Below the pieces are notes generated by a model. The model worked only from the letters and a program-made list of their open reading frames with translations. It was not told the origin of the DNA and searched no databases. A program made the translations under genes and the position numbers. From a virus, in IMG/VR virus record IMGVR_UViG_3300020442_003253, positions 1-60,655 of that record: a DNA stretch of 60,655 nucleotides; one strand, written 5' to 3'. Shown here one piece after another: positions 8,049-15,678 of the stretch (positions are counted from its first letter, which is position 1; the number at the start of each line of letters is the position of its first letter).

Positions 8049-8765
8049 TTAAATATATTTTTTTTCTTGCAACCAAGGTATGATAACCTGGTCTGTAAAT
8101 AGTTTATGCTGTTCACTTGTTGGGTGAATACCGTGTTTCGGAATTATAATATCAGTATTTTCTTTACACCATTCGTAGCAACCTTTATTACCTAGTATAA
8201 AAGGATTCCAGTTTATTAAATTTATAAGATGCTCTGTTACAGGACTAGCATGTATATCTTCTAAGACACTATCCATATAAGTAAGCATAAAATATTTAAT
8301 GTTGTACTTTTCTAACAACAATTGTGTATATAAAATATATTCTAAAGTTTTTATAACACCGAACATAGGATCATAAAATCTATAAGTATTCATGGCATAC
8401 GGATTTTTCCAGCGAGCATTTTGTATAACCCATCCACCTGGATCATTTTCTACAAAATTGTCAGGATTTACCAACCAACCATCATAATTCCGTGATCTCA
8501 ATTTATGTATGATATGTTGATCAGTTGTATAAAATTCACTTCGACTAGTTCCACTCCACATGATGCCAACAAGGATATTTTCATAATCATCTTGCTGTGA
8601 TATTTCATAAATTAATTTTCTGGCAATTAGACCGTTACCTTGACTCCCCATAGAACAGTTAGTCCATGAAGACGGTTGTAAAATTTTATTCAGTTGTGCA
8701 GTCCACGGTTGTACCCCTCCTGTATATGTTTCTCCAAAACTACAGGCACTAGTTATTAAAATCAT
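8049..8765 (-). CDS. SGNH-like protein, third paralogue
   Basis: A 238-residue protein that starts MILITSACSFGETYTGG, the SGNH block I position. NILVGIMWSGTSRSEF corresponds to the VMWSY segment of the other two SGNH genes here, and near the end PKHGIHPTSEQHKLF marks block V. The DxxH Asp is replaced by His (HGIH), so catalysis may be altered or lost. It overlaps the phosphoribosyltransferase gene upstream by 17 nt and lies just before gp41. A role in modifying a glycan or small molecule together with the adjacent carbamoyltransferase is inference only. Confidence 0.6.
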   Translation of the reverse strand: MILITSACSFGETYTGGVQPWTAQLNKILQPSSWTNCSMGSQGNGLIARKLIYEISQQDDYENILVGIMWSGTSRSEFYTTDQHIIHKLRSRNYDGWLVNPDNFVENDPGGWVIQNARWKNPYAMNTYRFYDPMFGVIKTLEYILYTQLLLEKYNIKYFMLTYMDSVLEDIHASPVTEHLINLINWNPFILGNKGCYEWCKENTDIIIPKHGIHPTSEQHKLFTDQVIIPWLQEKKYI

Positions 8766-9159
8766 AATTTATCCCCATCGTAAATAATGCATTTACTGCA
8801 TTTTCAGTTGGCTTACGTGCAAACACACACCATTGTAACACTTCTTCGTCTGGATAGTTTTCTGCAACATAATCTCGGAAGCTCTTACCTGTTGTGTATA
8901 CATCGTCTACAACAAGCACAGGATCGTCTATGTTCTGTGTACCGTATCGATTAAGTGCTTCGCCTAATGCTACACCGCCTCTGGGTATACCTACAGCAGC
9001 TCGCCAGTTACGAGGTTCAAACTCGCGGATAATATGTGCAAGGGCAATCCATTCTTCTGGTGATATAGCATCACACTCAATTTTCCATGTAAGTGGTAAG
9101 CCTGCATGGCTTATAAAATTTATTTTTTGGAATAGGTCTATGTTAATGTTTTTATTCAT
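8749..9159 (-). CDS. Phosphoribosyltransferase-fold protein
   Basis: A 136-residue protein carrying the PRPP-binding signature VLVVDDVYTTGKSF, with the two acidic residues followed by the TTGKS phosphate loop, and an upstream VGIPRGGVALGEAL matching the PPi loop of type I PRTases. It is short for hypoxanthine or orotate PRTases (about 170-210), so the hood domain is minimal. The family uses PRPP to attach ribose phosphate to a base or to regulate genes; the substrate here is unknown. RBS AAAGGT precedes the ATG. It overlaps the carbamoyltransferase stop by 4 nt and the SGNH gene start by 17 nt, so these three are one operon. Confidence 0.75.
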   Translation of the reverse strand: MNKNINIDLFQKINFISHAGLPLTWKIECDAISPEEWIALAHIIREFEPRNWRAAVGIPRGGVALGEALNRYGTQNIDDPVLVVDDVYTTGKSFRDYVAENYPDEEVLQWCVFARKPTENAVNALFTMGINYDFNN

Positions 9160-10679
9160 GAAAATACCTTTACATTGTATAGTTTACTAAATTCTTGTGC
9201 ATCTGTCAATGTGTTTACTATAGGTTTGCCTTTTATATTGAGGCTAGTGTTTAACAGCATAGGACAGCCTGTTAGTTCGTACCATCTTTCCAACAATAAT
9301 CTAAAACCAGGGTGATCTTCTTTTGTAACTGTTTGAACTCTGCTTGTTCCGTCTGCGTGGATAACTGCAGGGTATCGTTCAGGATCCTTACAATGTGCGG
9401 TGTACTGCATATAACGTCCGAAGGGCGGCTCAAATAAACTGGCTGCATATTCTTGAAGAACTGCGGGTGCAAATGGTCTAAACTTCTGTCTGCGTTTGAT
9501 GGCATTGACTTTATCTTTAATATCCATACGCTGAGGGTCAGCAAGAAGGCTGCGAGCGCCAAGGCTACGAGGACCGAACTCGGCTCTTCCTGACGCAACC
9601 CCTGCAATACCCGTTTGCATAAGTTCATTAACGATTTCATCTACTGGATATTCTCCTTCTATATCGTAACCTAAATAAGGTCCAGGCCACTCTGTATGTG
9701 TACCTCTGTGTGCAAGTACTGCTCCTATGCAACTGCCTGCATCACCTGGATTAGGCATTATCCAAACGTTATCAGCACCGTTCCAATGCTCAACTATCTT
9801 GCTGTTAGCACTACAATTCAAAGCACAGCCGCCCATAAACACTATATTACTGCTAGTGTATGTCCTGGCTACAGCCTTACTTATCCTAGTTAAAATATAT
9901 TCATATGCCCATTGTGTTCCGGCTGCTACATCATATGCCCATTGGGTAAACTCTTGCTTACCGTCTATTATATTGAATGCAATTTCAGTAGGCTCCCACC
10001 ACATACATCCTCTATGTAGATTGTGTTTCAAATGGAAATTAGGCAAACGATCAAACATATTAAGAAGATTTGAACTCTTATCCCAAAATGCATTTAATAT
10101 CTTTTCTCCATACTGACTGGCATTGCCATATGCTGCCATGCCCATTAATATGTACTCTTCCTCATTTGGTTTAAGTCCAATACGTTGTGTCATCGCACTA
10201 TACCAAATGCCTATACTGTTAGGATAGTTCCAGGTACGCTTACATGTAAGTTTATCGTACTCACCTTCCCATACGCTAAGAGTATTCCATTCGCCAATAG
10301 CATCAATAACTAGCACAGTTGCATGATCAAATCCGCTAGTATAGTATCCAGCTGCTGCATGTGAATGATGATGCCCTACTGTTGATATAGGTGCTGTTAA
10401 GCCAAAAGATTTTAAATATTTTTTTATACAATTCTTGTTTAATAAATCTTTTTGCCCAGCATATAGTTGCCGTGTAGTTTTAAGGAAAGGTTTTTCGTAC
10501 CATACAATCCTATCAGGTTCTCCCCATTGTAATGCGTAATTGACAATATCTTTATTTAGATGTGGATCATTTTTTATTCCACTAAACCTTTCTGTATGAC
10601 TAGCAAATTTGATAACATCATTATGATGTACAGATATTGCCGCATCGTGACTATTTGCGCTCACGCCCCATGTTATCAT
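9156..10679 (-). CDS. Carbamoyltransferase, NodU/CmcH/TobZ family
   Basis: A 507-residue protein. It begins MITWGVSANSHDAAISV, then HTERFSGIK, HHHSHAAAGYYTSGF (His-rich metal site of the Kae1-like domain), FMGGCALNCSANSKI, PNPGDAGSCIGA, EFGPRSLGARSLLADP and MLLNTSLNIKGKPIV. This is the full order of motifs in NodU/TobZ, which make carbamoyl-adenylate from carbamoyl phosphate and ATP and pass the carbamoyl group to a sugar or other hydroxyl. All visible motifs look intact. Marine T4-like phages often carry one; the acceptor could be a surface glycan or a modified nucleotide, which is inference. A second member lies at the right edge of the window. Confidence 0.9.
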   Translation of the reverse strand: MITWGVSANSHDAAISVHHNDVIKFASHTERFSGIKNDPHLNKDIVNYALQWGEPDRIVWYEKPFLKTTRQLYAGQKDLLNKNCIKKYLKSFGLTAPISTVGHHHSHAAAGYYTSGFDHATVLVIDAIGEWNTLSVWEGEYDKLTCKRTWNYPNSIGIWYSAMTQRIGLKPNEEEYILMGMAAYGNASQYGEKILNAFWDKSSNLLNMFDRLPNFHLKHNLHRGCMWWEPTEIAFNIIDGKQEFTQWAYDVAAGTQWAYEYILTRISKAVARTYTSSNIVFMGGCALNCSANSKIVEHWNGADNVWIMPNPGDAGSCIGAVLAHRGTHTEWPGPYLGYDIEGEYPVDEIVNELMQTGIAGVASGRAEFGPRSLGARSLLADPQRMDIKDKVNAIKRRQKFRPFAPAVLQEYAASLFEPPFGRYMQYTAHCKDPERYPAVIHADGTSRVQTVTKEDHPGFRLLLERWYELTGCPMLLNTSLNIKGKPIVNTLTDAQEFSKLYNVKVFS

Positions 10680-10682
10680 ATT

Positions 10683-10817
10683 TTAATCATAAATAAAAGG
10701 ATCTTGTTTTCGTAGTTCTTTTAATCTTTTCCTAAACTCTATTTCTTCTTTTATCCAAAAATAAGGATAAGTTATATAATATTTTATTTTACTAACGATT
10801 TTTTTTAACCAAACCAT
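10683..10817 (-). CDS. Small conserved-looking basic peptide, 44 aa
   Basis: An ATG at 10817 opens a 44-codon frame ending at 10683. It has an aromatic front (YYITYPYFWIK) and a charged helix (EEIEFRKRLKELRKQDPF). It overlaps the 3' end of the primase gene by 13 nt and has AAAGGT about 7 nt before the ATG. The amphipathic, charge-rich composition and the tight packing between two genes argue for a real gene; the function is unknown. Confidence 0.55.
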   Translation of the reverse strand: MVWLKKIVSKIKYYITYPYFWIKEEIEFRKRLKELRKQDPFIYD

Positions 10818-11785
10818 TTTTTTACCTTTAATTTTATTTTTAACGATGATCTTTCAGCAGATTTAATAATATTATAAAGAGTTAAAACTCTGCCATAAAT
10901 ATTTACCGCATCTGATATATCATTAATCTTATCTGACCAATTTGGCATGCTTACTTGCCATCCTAAATCAATAGCCTGTTCGGTTAATTTTTTTCCAGAT
11001 TTGTCTTTATCTGGAACTACAATAATATTTTTATTGTAAGTTTCAATTAACATTTTTTGTAAAGATGAAATTTCTGAACCTAAAATGCTTACACCGTTAA
11101 TGTGTAATGCATCAAACGGTCCCTCACAAACTATTATAAAATTATTATCAAATGATTGGTTGTCTAGATTATAAACAAATCCTGGTTGCGATTGTGTTAA
11201 GTATTTTGGTTTTGCATCATTTATACTTCTTGCAGTATAACCTACTATCTTTGAATTAAAAGTAAAAGGTAAAATTAATCTTGTATTGTAACCTACAGAT
11301 GGTGACCAATAAAAATTTGTGTCTTCTAAACATAAATTCCGTTTTGCAATATATTCAAATATAGGAATGATTTTGTTAGGTATATTTGTTACATTATTGA
11401 TACATTGAGACTGTGCTGGTAATTCAATAGTTTTAAATTTTGGCAGTTGAAGTTCTGGAATTTTCTTTGTAGCTATATCTGTTTGCCGCAACAGAGCTAG
11501 AGTTAACTTATTAATTAACTCATCAGTTACATTTATCCATTGCAAAAATTTTTTGAATTTAACTGTTAATTGCCTGCCATTTTGCCAGTTGCATTTAAAA
11601 CCACAATTAAAACAATGGTAGCTTACACCTGATTCAGGATGTATCATTAAGCCACCTCGTCCTCTTGTATCCTGGGCATGCCCATTATTATGGCAACAAG
11701 GTGCATTGAACGAAATCCACCCGCTAGGTGTATTTTTTCTTTTCGCTGGTATGTGTGAAATTACAATATCAGATACAGATAACAT
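10805..11785 (-). CDS. 61: DNA primase, gp61-like
   Basis: A 326-residue protein. The N-terminal zinc-binding region has NAPCCH at 28-32 and CFNCGFKC at 58-65. The Toprim core follows, with IIVCEGPFDALHINGVSILG (catalytic Glu in CEGP) and IIVVPDKDKSGK (DxD), as in T4 gp61 (342 aa) and DnaG. It synthesises RNA primers on the lagging strand with gp41. A good sigma70-type promoter (TTGACT-17-TATACT) lies directly before it, with the -10 box six bases from the ATG. Early expression fits its role. Confidence 0.88.
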   Translation of the reverse strand: MLSVSDIVISHIPAKRKNTPSGWISFNAPCCHNNGHAQDTRGRGGLMIHPESGVSYHCFNCGFKCNWQNGRQLTVKFKKFLQWINVTDELINKLTLALLRQTDIATKKIPELQLPKFKTIELPAQSQCINNVTNIPNKIIPIFEYIAKRNLCLEDTNFYWSPSVGYNTRLILPFTFNSKIVGYTARSINDAKPKYLTQSQPGFVYNLDNQSFDNNFIIVCEGPFDALHINGVSILGSEISSLQKMLIETYNKNIIVVPDKDKSGKKLTEQAIDLGWQVSMPNWSDKINDISDAVNIYGRVLTLYNIIKSAERSSLKIKLKVKKWFG

Positions 11786-11791
11786 TTATAC

Positions 11792-11820
11792 AGTATAGCA
11801 TCAGTATTGTCGAAAGTCAA
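11792..11820 (-). promoter_or_regulatory. Sigma70-like early promoter of the primase gene
   Basis: Minus strand: -35 TTGACT (11820-11815), 17-bp spacer, -10 TATACT (11797-11792). The ATG follows after 6 nt, so the predicted start of transcription falls on or next to the A of ATG. The -35 overlaps the stop codon of the upstream gene. Confidence 0.6.
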
Positions 11821-12581
11821 TTTCTAATTAAAATTTTATTAATTTTATCTGTAGGATCGGCTGCAGCACAAAAACGCACAAAATTATATACACCATTAAA
11901 ATTATAAATAGTAGGTTCTGTTTCGTCCCCAGCTAATGTGATAGTGTCAATTGTTGCCCAATTTGTTGCAGACGAAACTGAATTATCTAATGTAACTTGT
12001 ATGCTTACATCACCTATGTAATCTATATTATAGATTGCAGCAGTATGTAGAGCTTCATTGCCATTGATACTCGGTTCAGCATTTATTGAACCAGTATACC
12101 AAAATTCGTTGTCTTTGGTAAAATTTGATACGCTTTTAGATTCTCTCGGACCTGGAAATGCATAATCATCTACAAATAATGTAGCATTATTATCAAAGTG
12201 ACTGTCGGCAAAAGTAAGATGATTGTCGCCTTCTAAGTCTGTTAGATAAATGTTATAACTTAGATATTGCCTTTGTATGTCTAACAAATCATTTTCTGAA
12301 ATTGTAATTGTAAACGTTCCTTGTACAGAATTTGCTACTGTTCCAGCTCTTCTAATTACTTGTCGTTTTGTTTCGTCAAATGCTACAAATGTAGGCATAT
12401 AATCAGTTATATCCATTGGTTTTTGATCTGCATTCACTATTTTAAACTGTATTTTATTATCAATACCTCTATAGGCTTTTATTTGTCTACTATACACTGG
12501 CATGTACTCCGTGTGAAATCCTGTTTCATATGTTACAATTATATTTGATTCTTTTAATAAATATCTTGGTATAAGTTGCAT
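11817..12581 (-). CDS. Putative virion structural protein
   Basis: A 254-residue protein with no catalytic motif. Residues 35-110 (GIDNKIQFKIVNADQKPMDI...PTFVAFDETKRQVIRR) have the alternating pattern of the beta-sandwich at the N-terminus of baseplate or upper-fibre proteins. The second half is strand-rich, ending VYNFVRFCAAADPTDKINKILIRN. Composition (Asn/Thr/Asp rich) is like the tail proteins at 57-59 kb. A late box AATAAATA four bases before the ATG fits a virion role, though it sits among replication genes. The exact structural role is unknown. Confidence 0.5.
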   Translation of the reverse strand: MQLIPRYLLKESNIIVTYETGFHTEYMPVYSRQIKAYRGIDNKIQFKIVNADQKPMDITDYMPTFVAFDETKRQVIRRAGTVANSVQGTFTITISENDLLDIQRQYLSYNIYLTDLEGDNHLTFADSHFDNNATLFVDDYAFPGPRESKSVSNFTKDNEFWYTGSINAEPSINGNEALHTAAIYNIDYIGDVSIQVTLDNSVSSATNWATIDTITLAGDETEPTIYNFNGVYNFVRFCAAADPTDKINKILIRN

Positions 12582-12585
12582 ATTA

Positions 12586-12593
12586 TATTTATT
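12586..12593 (-). promoter_or_regulatory. Late promoter box AATAAATA
   Basis: Minus-strand AATAAATA, then TAAT, then the ATG at 12581: the same 4-nt spacing as at 1130, 4057, 46190 and 47326. Confidence 0.5.
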
Positions 12594-12612
12594 ACGAAAG
12601 AATTCTTAAATA

Positions 12613-12984
12613 ATGCTTAGAAAAGATATAGAAGAAAAATATCCTTTTATTAGTTTGATACAATACGGAGGCAAAGAATACGTAGGAATTGTTGTTAATC
12701 AAGATCAATTTATCACAACAATATTAGATTATTCTAATTTGAAAAATATTTCGCATAAAAAATATTTTTTAGAACTAGGTGAACTTTGGTGGATGGAAAG
12801 TAATAGAATGATTCCTATTACTATTTTTTTAAGAAATGATATAGAACATTTACGATATTGTTTAAGAAATCTTAATTCAAAAGATGTAAAGGTATTACTA
12901 GGACCTGTAGTAAATTTAGGAAGTATGCATCTAAAAAGGATTAAAAGAAAAAGTATTCAAATGGTTCGTCGCCCTAAAAAATAA
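12613..12984 (+). CDS. Conserved hypothetical protein, 123 aa
   Basis: I do not recognise a family. The protein is small and basic. It starts MLRKDIEEKYPFISLIQYGGKEYVG, has a Trp-rich turn (LGELWWMES), then IPITIFLRNDIEHLRYCLRNL, and ends with a strongly basic tail (KRIKRKSIQMVRRPKK) that could contact nucleic acid. It is the only plus-strand gene in an otherwise minus-strand block and ends one base before the stop of the mini-DnaE gene. The 31-bp gap to the divergent gene is shared promoter space. Confidence 0.55.
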   Translation: MLRKDIEEKYPFISLIQYGGKEYVGIVVNQDQFITTILDYSNLKNISHKKYFLELGELWWMESNRMIPITIFLRNDIEHLRYCLRNLNSKDVKVLLGPVVNLGSMHLKRIKRKSIQMVRRPKK

Positions 12985-13548
12985 TTATTCATGTGATAGT
13001 TTTTTGCATAATAAATTCATGTGTATTACAACAGCAACTGCATAAGATATTGCATGCGCTTTTTTAAAATAATATTCTCCATTAGTAGGTTTAATCCAGA
13101 CTTTTTTTTCTATAACATCCCACTCTTCTTGCAATAAAAATCTTTTTGCAGGTCGAATTATTGCAAGCACAGCAGCGAGTTGTTCTATGTTTCTAGGTTT
13201 AAGTTTTGCACAAATTTCATAATGTCCTGCCAAATGAAACAATAAATCTACAAACTCTTTATGTTCTAAAAGCTCCCACAACGGTTCTTGTTCCATAAGT
13301 TGTAGTAGATGTTCTTCATTTTTTATTTCACTGTATATTGAGACATTTAGAAAATCTAATTTAAAATATCCACGATCTTCTGCAACTTTGTAATCAATTG
13401 TAGCTACATTTGTAAAAGGATTACAAGGTATTTCAGTTACATAAATGCCTGTATTATGCTTTTTATTATTAGGTAATGCAGCTATCCTATGATCTATGAT
13501 AGATAAAATTTTGTTTCTATCAGCAAAATCTATATCAATGTCAGGCAT
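12985..13548 (-). CDS. Mini DnaE-like palm protein, 187 aa
   Basis: The protein opens with MPDIDIDF, the exact catalytic palm motif of family C polymerases (Asp5 and Asp7 equal D401/D403 of E. coli DnaE). Asp65 in YFKLDFLNV corresponds to D555. LAGHYEICAKLKPRNIEQLAAVLAIIRPAKR (about 103-133) parallels the DnaE finger segment LESRGMKDLIKRLQP...ALFRPGPL, and FKKAHAISYAVAVVIHM parallels GFNKSHAAAYALVSYQ. The palm residues before PDxDxDF, PHP, most of the fingers and the OB fold are missing, and a stop lies 10 codons upstream in frame. With all three catalytic Asp residues but almost no scaffold, it may be a divergent minimal enzyme or a regulatory relic. It overlaps the deformylase stop by 8 nt. 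Confidence 0.7.
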   Translation of the reverse strand: MPDIDIDFADRNKILSIIDHRIAALPNNKKHNTGIYVTEIPCNPFTNVATIDYKVAEDRGYFKLDFLNVSIYSEIKNEEHLLQLMEQEPLWELLEHKEFVDLLFHLAGHYEICAKLKPRNIEQLAAVLAIIRPAKRFLLQEEWDVIEKKVWIKPTNGEYYFKKAHAISYAVAVVIHMNLLCKKLSHE

Positions 13549-14035
13549 ATTTTGTATATTTTTTTGCTTTTTTGTTTGCTATTTTCCAAACTAACGGCGA
13601 GACACGATCTTTAAAAGTTATACCTTGTAAATGATCCCACTCATGTAAAAAAACTTTTACGCTATAATCTGTTAGGTGTGTGCGTTTCTTTTCTAAGTTT
13701 TCATCATAGTATTCTACAAGAATTTCTTTTGGTCTTTTTACTTGTGCAAAAACATTAGGAAAACTTAGGCAGCCTTCTACATCAATTACAATTTCTTCAG
13801 TATGTTGTAAAACTGTAGGATTTATAAGCATTGAGCTATTTTCTTCACTGTCACCCATTACAAATAATTGTGCATCTAATCCTACTTGATTAGCAGACAA
13901 TCCGATACCATTGTTAGAAAGCATAAATTCAACCATTTCTTTTTTTAGTTCTACTGGATCAAATGTAGGAACATTAATATCTACATCTGCAACTTTTTTT
14001 GTAAGGAATTCATCCGGATAATATACAAGTTTCAT
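13541..14035 (-). CDS. def: Peptide deformylase
   Basis: A 164-residue protein with the three PDF motifs: GIGLSANQVG (43-52, the GxGLAAxQ loop), EGCLS (87-91, metal ligand Cys89) and HEWDH (131-135, ligands His131/His135, catalytic Glu132). It removes formyl groups from nascent proteins in the host cytoplasm. Phage deformylases are well known in marine T4-like phages. Length is typical (bacterial PDF about 168) and no key residue is missing. It is tightly packed in a minus-strand operon, overlapping both neighbours by 4-8 nt. Confidence 0.93.
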   Translation of the reverse strand: MKLVYYPDEFLTKKVADVDINVPTFDPVELKKEMVEFMLSNNGIGLSANQVGLDAQLFVMGDSEENSSMLINPTVLQHTEEIVIDVEGCLSFPNVFAQVKRPKEILVEYYDENLEKKRTHLTDYSVKVFLHEWDHLQGITFKDRVSPLVWKIANKKAKKYTKYA

Positions 14036-14727
14036 AATTTGCTTTCTTTAATAATTTGTTTTGCTAATTCTAAATCTCTTGTTTGTCTTTTAAATTTTAA
14101 TGCCCAGTGTTCAGGATCAACGATATGATATATCATTTTTAATTGTTCTTCATTGAATTTATCAAGCATCTGTTTTCCGCTTGTGCTATTTAAAACAATC
14201 CATGGAGAAATTTTTCCATCTTTAATATGATATACAGCTCTGTTAGTGCTTACTAAATTAAAATAGTGATTCCATACAGCCGGTGGATTTTCTTTTGCCC
14301 ATTCCGTCATTGTTAATACACTACGCTCTAGTGCTGTTGTTACATCTTCTTTTTTAATAAGTTCTATAGCGTAACGTTCATATAATTCTTCCTTACACCA
14401 TTGCTCTAGCTTTACACCACTTGTAACAACATAGTCAACATATTTTTCTGGATATAATGGTTTAACATTATTAAGGAAGCTACCAAATTTTACAAAGCTG
14501 TTGTAGTAAGGACTCTTGCAAAACTCTTCATATGTCTTATCTTTCTTAGAGCCCATACTACGTTTGTAAAATTGATTGAATGCATGGAAACCTAGCTGTA
14601 CCCTTTTCTCATCTTTCTGTAATGCTCTGCGTTTCTTTTCACATAAATGTGCAAAAAGAGTTTTCTCTCGTGTGTATGATGTATTACAATATTCGCATGT
14701 ATACTTAGATTTTGATATCAAGTGCAT
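14032..14727 (-). CDS. Zinc-finger protein of unknown function, T4-like conserved
   Basis: A 231-residue protein. YTCEYCNTSYTREKTLFAHLCEKKRR at residues 9-34 looks like a single C2H2/C2HC finger (CxxC...HxxC). The rest is an alpha-helical basic protein (HAFNQFYKRSMGSKKDKTYEEF..., KFKRQTRDLELAKQIIKES). I know no function; a nucleic-acid-binding role in replication or late transcription is inference from the finger and the neighbours. It overlaps def by 4 nt and the next gene by 23 nt. Confidence 0.6.
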   Translation of the reverse strand: MHLISKSKYTCEYCNTSYTREKTLFAHLCEKKRRALQKDEKRVQLGFHAFNQFYKRSMGSKKDKTYEEFCKSPYYNSFVKFGSFLNNVKPLYPEKYVDYVVTSGVKLEQWCKEELYERYAIELIKKEDVTTALERSVLTMTEWAKENPPAVWNHYFNLVSTNRAVYHIKDGKISPWIVLNSTSGKQMLDKFNEEQLKMIYHIVDPEHWALKFKRQTRDLELAKQIIKESKL

Positions 14728-15154
14728 GATCCTCGATCAATTGTTCAATTTCTTCTTTTGTTGATATACTAGCCAAGACTTTTATGTCATCTAATTTTTT
14801 ATCTGGAAAAAGTTTTATTAAAATTTTTTCAAACTTATTTGTAGTGTTAGTAACGTTTGATTTCAAACCTTGATATTTATGGAATTCAATGTTTTTTGTG
14901 TTGCCAGATATACACAACAATTGCCATTGCAATTCTGGATGATTATATGCTACCATATAATTTTTATTGAAAAATTCATTAGTTTTCAATACAGCAAGTG
15001 CTTGCTTCTCGGACGATCCTGCAACACTAGAAATGTATCTATTTAGCAGCCAAAAAGACACTGATTTTTTTTGCTCAGTATCTAATTCCTTCCAAACAGA
15101 TTTAGCATTCATATCTATTGCTGCAAGTATATCTTTTACTGGTATTTTTGACAT
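14705..15154 (-). CDS. Conserved hypothetical protein, 149 aa
   Basis: No recognised family. It begins MSKIPVKDILAAIDMNAKSVWKEL, is mostly helical, and ends with an acidic amphipathic segment (STKEEIEQLIEDHALDIKI). It heads the transcription unit that includes the zinc-finger protein, def and mini-DnaE: a sigma70-like promoter TTGATT-17-TATAAT lies immediately upstream with the -10 only five bases from the ATG. Co-expression with replication genes suggests a replication or early regulatory role, without direct evidence. Confidence 0.6.
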   Translation of the reverse strand: MSKIPVKDILAAIDMNAKSVWKELDTEQKKSVSFWLLNRYISSVAGSSEKQALAVLKTNEFFNKNYMVAYNHPELQWQLLCISGNTKNIEFHKYQGLKSNVTNTTNKFEKILIKLFPDKKLDDIKVLASISTKEEIEQLIEDHALDIKI

Positions 15155-15159
15155 AGCCT

Positions 15160-15188
15160 ATTATACTATATAAGTTTACAAAAATCAA
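15160..15188 (-). promoter_or_regulatory. Sigma70-like promoter TTGATT-17-TATAAT
   Basis: Minus strand: -35 TTGATT (15188-15183), 17-bp spacer, consensus -10 TATAAT (15165-15160), then AGGCT and the ATG at 15154. It lies across the 3' end of the upstream gene. Confidence 0.55.
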
Positions 15189-15678
15189 TAATTTCCATTT
15201 GTCGCGATACATCTTTTACAAAAAAAGCACATAATGGATTTTCTTCTTCAGTTATTGGTATAGATAATAGTTGTCCGTTTTTAACTTTGGGAAAATACCA
15301 TTTGACATCATTATAAAAATTTGTAATTTTTATTGTACCATAATCAGCTTTATAGCTTTTTAAAGGATTAAATAGAAAAGCTTCAAAGCCTCTGTCATTA
15401 AGACTAGTAAGAGGTAAAATTTCTAAATCTTTTCCTGTCCTACTATCTCCTACTGCAATATGCCAATCAACAGGCATAATTAATTCTTGATTATTTATTT
15501 CTAATACTATTGCAGGACTGCTAAAAGATTCAAGAAAAATTAGTGGAATGAAAAAGAAATCAGGATCTGTTGGATCACTATTATCTAGTACACTAAATCT
15601 AAAATCTTCTTCAATTTCATCTGGTAAATTGTTAAGGTCATAAGTTTTGTTTTCTAATGTAAGTATTCTCATTGCCAA
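15166..15678 (-). CDS. Conserved hypothetical protein downstream of uvsW
   Basis: A 170-residue, strand-rich acidic protein. Landmarks are ELIMPVDWHIAVGDSRTGKDLEILPL and NDRGFEAFLFNPL; it ends MEIIDFCKLI. I recall similar proteins beside UvsW-type genes in marine T4-like phages but no function. It overlaps uvsW by 10 nt, so translation is coupled. Confidence 0.6.
   Translation of the reverse strand: MAMRILTLENKTYDLNNLPDEIEEDFRFSVLDNSDPTDPDFFFIPLIFLESFSSPAIVLEINNQELIMPVDWHIAVGDSRTGKDLEILPLTSLNDRGFEAFLFNPLKSYKADYGTIKITNFYNDVKWYFPKVKNGQLLSIPITEEENPLCAFFVKDVSRQMEIIDFCKLI

Noticed and set aside
9272-9640. 122-aa minus-strand frame inside the carbamoyltransferase gene
   Set aside because: Lies wholly within the strong carbamoyltransferase motifs in another frame, without ribosome site; a shadow frame.
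12582-12612. Sigma70 promoter for the plus-strand gene at 12613
   Set aside because: No -35/-10 pair with correct spacing; only AT-rich sequence.
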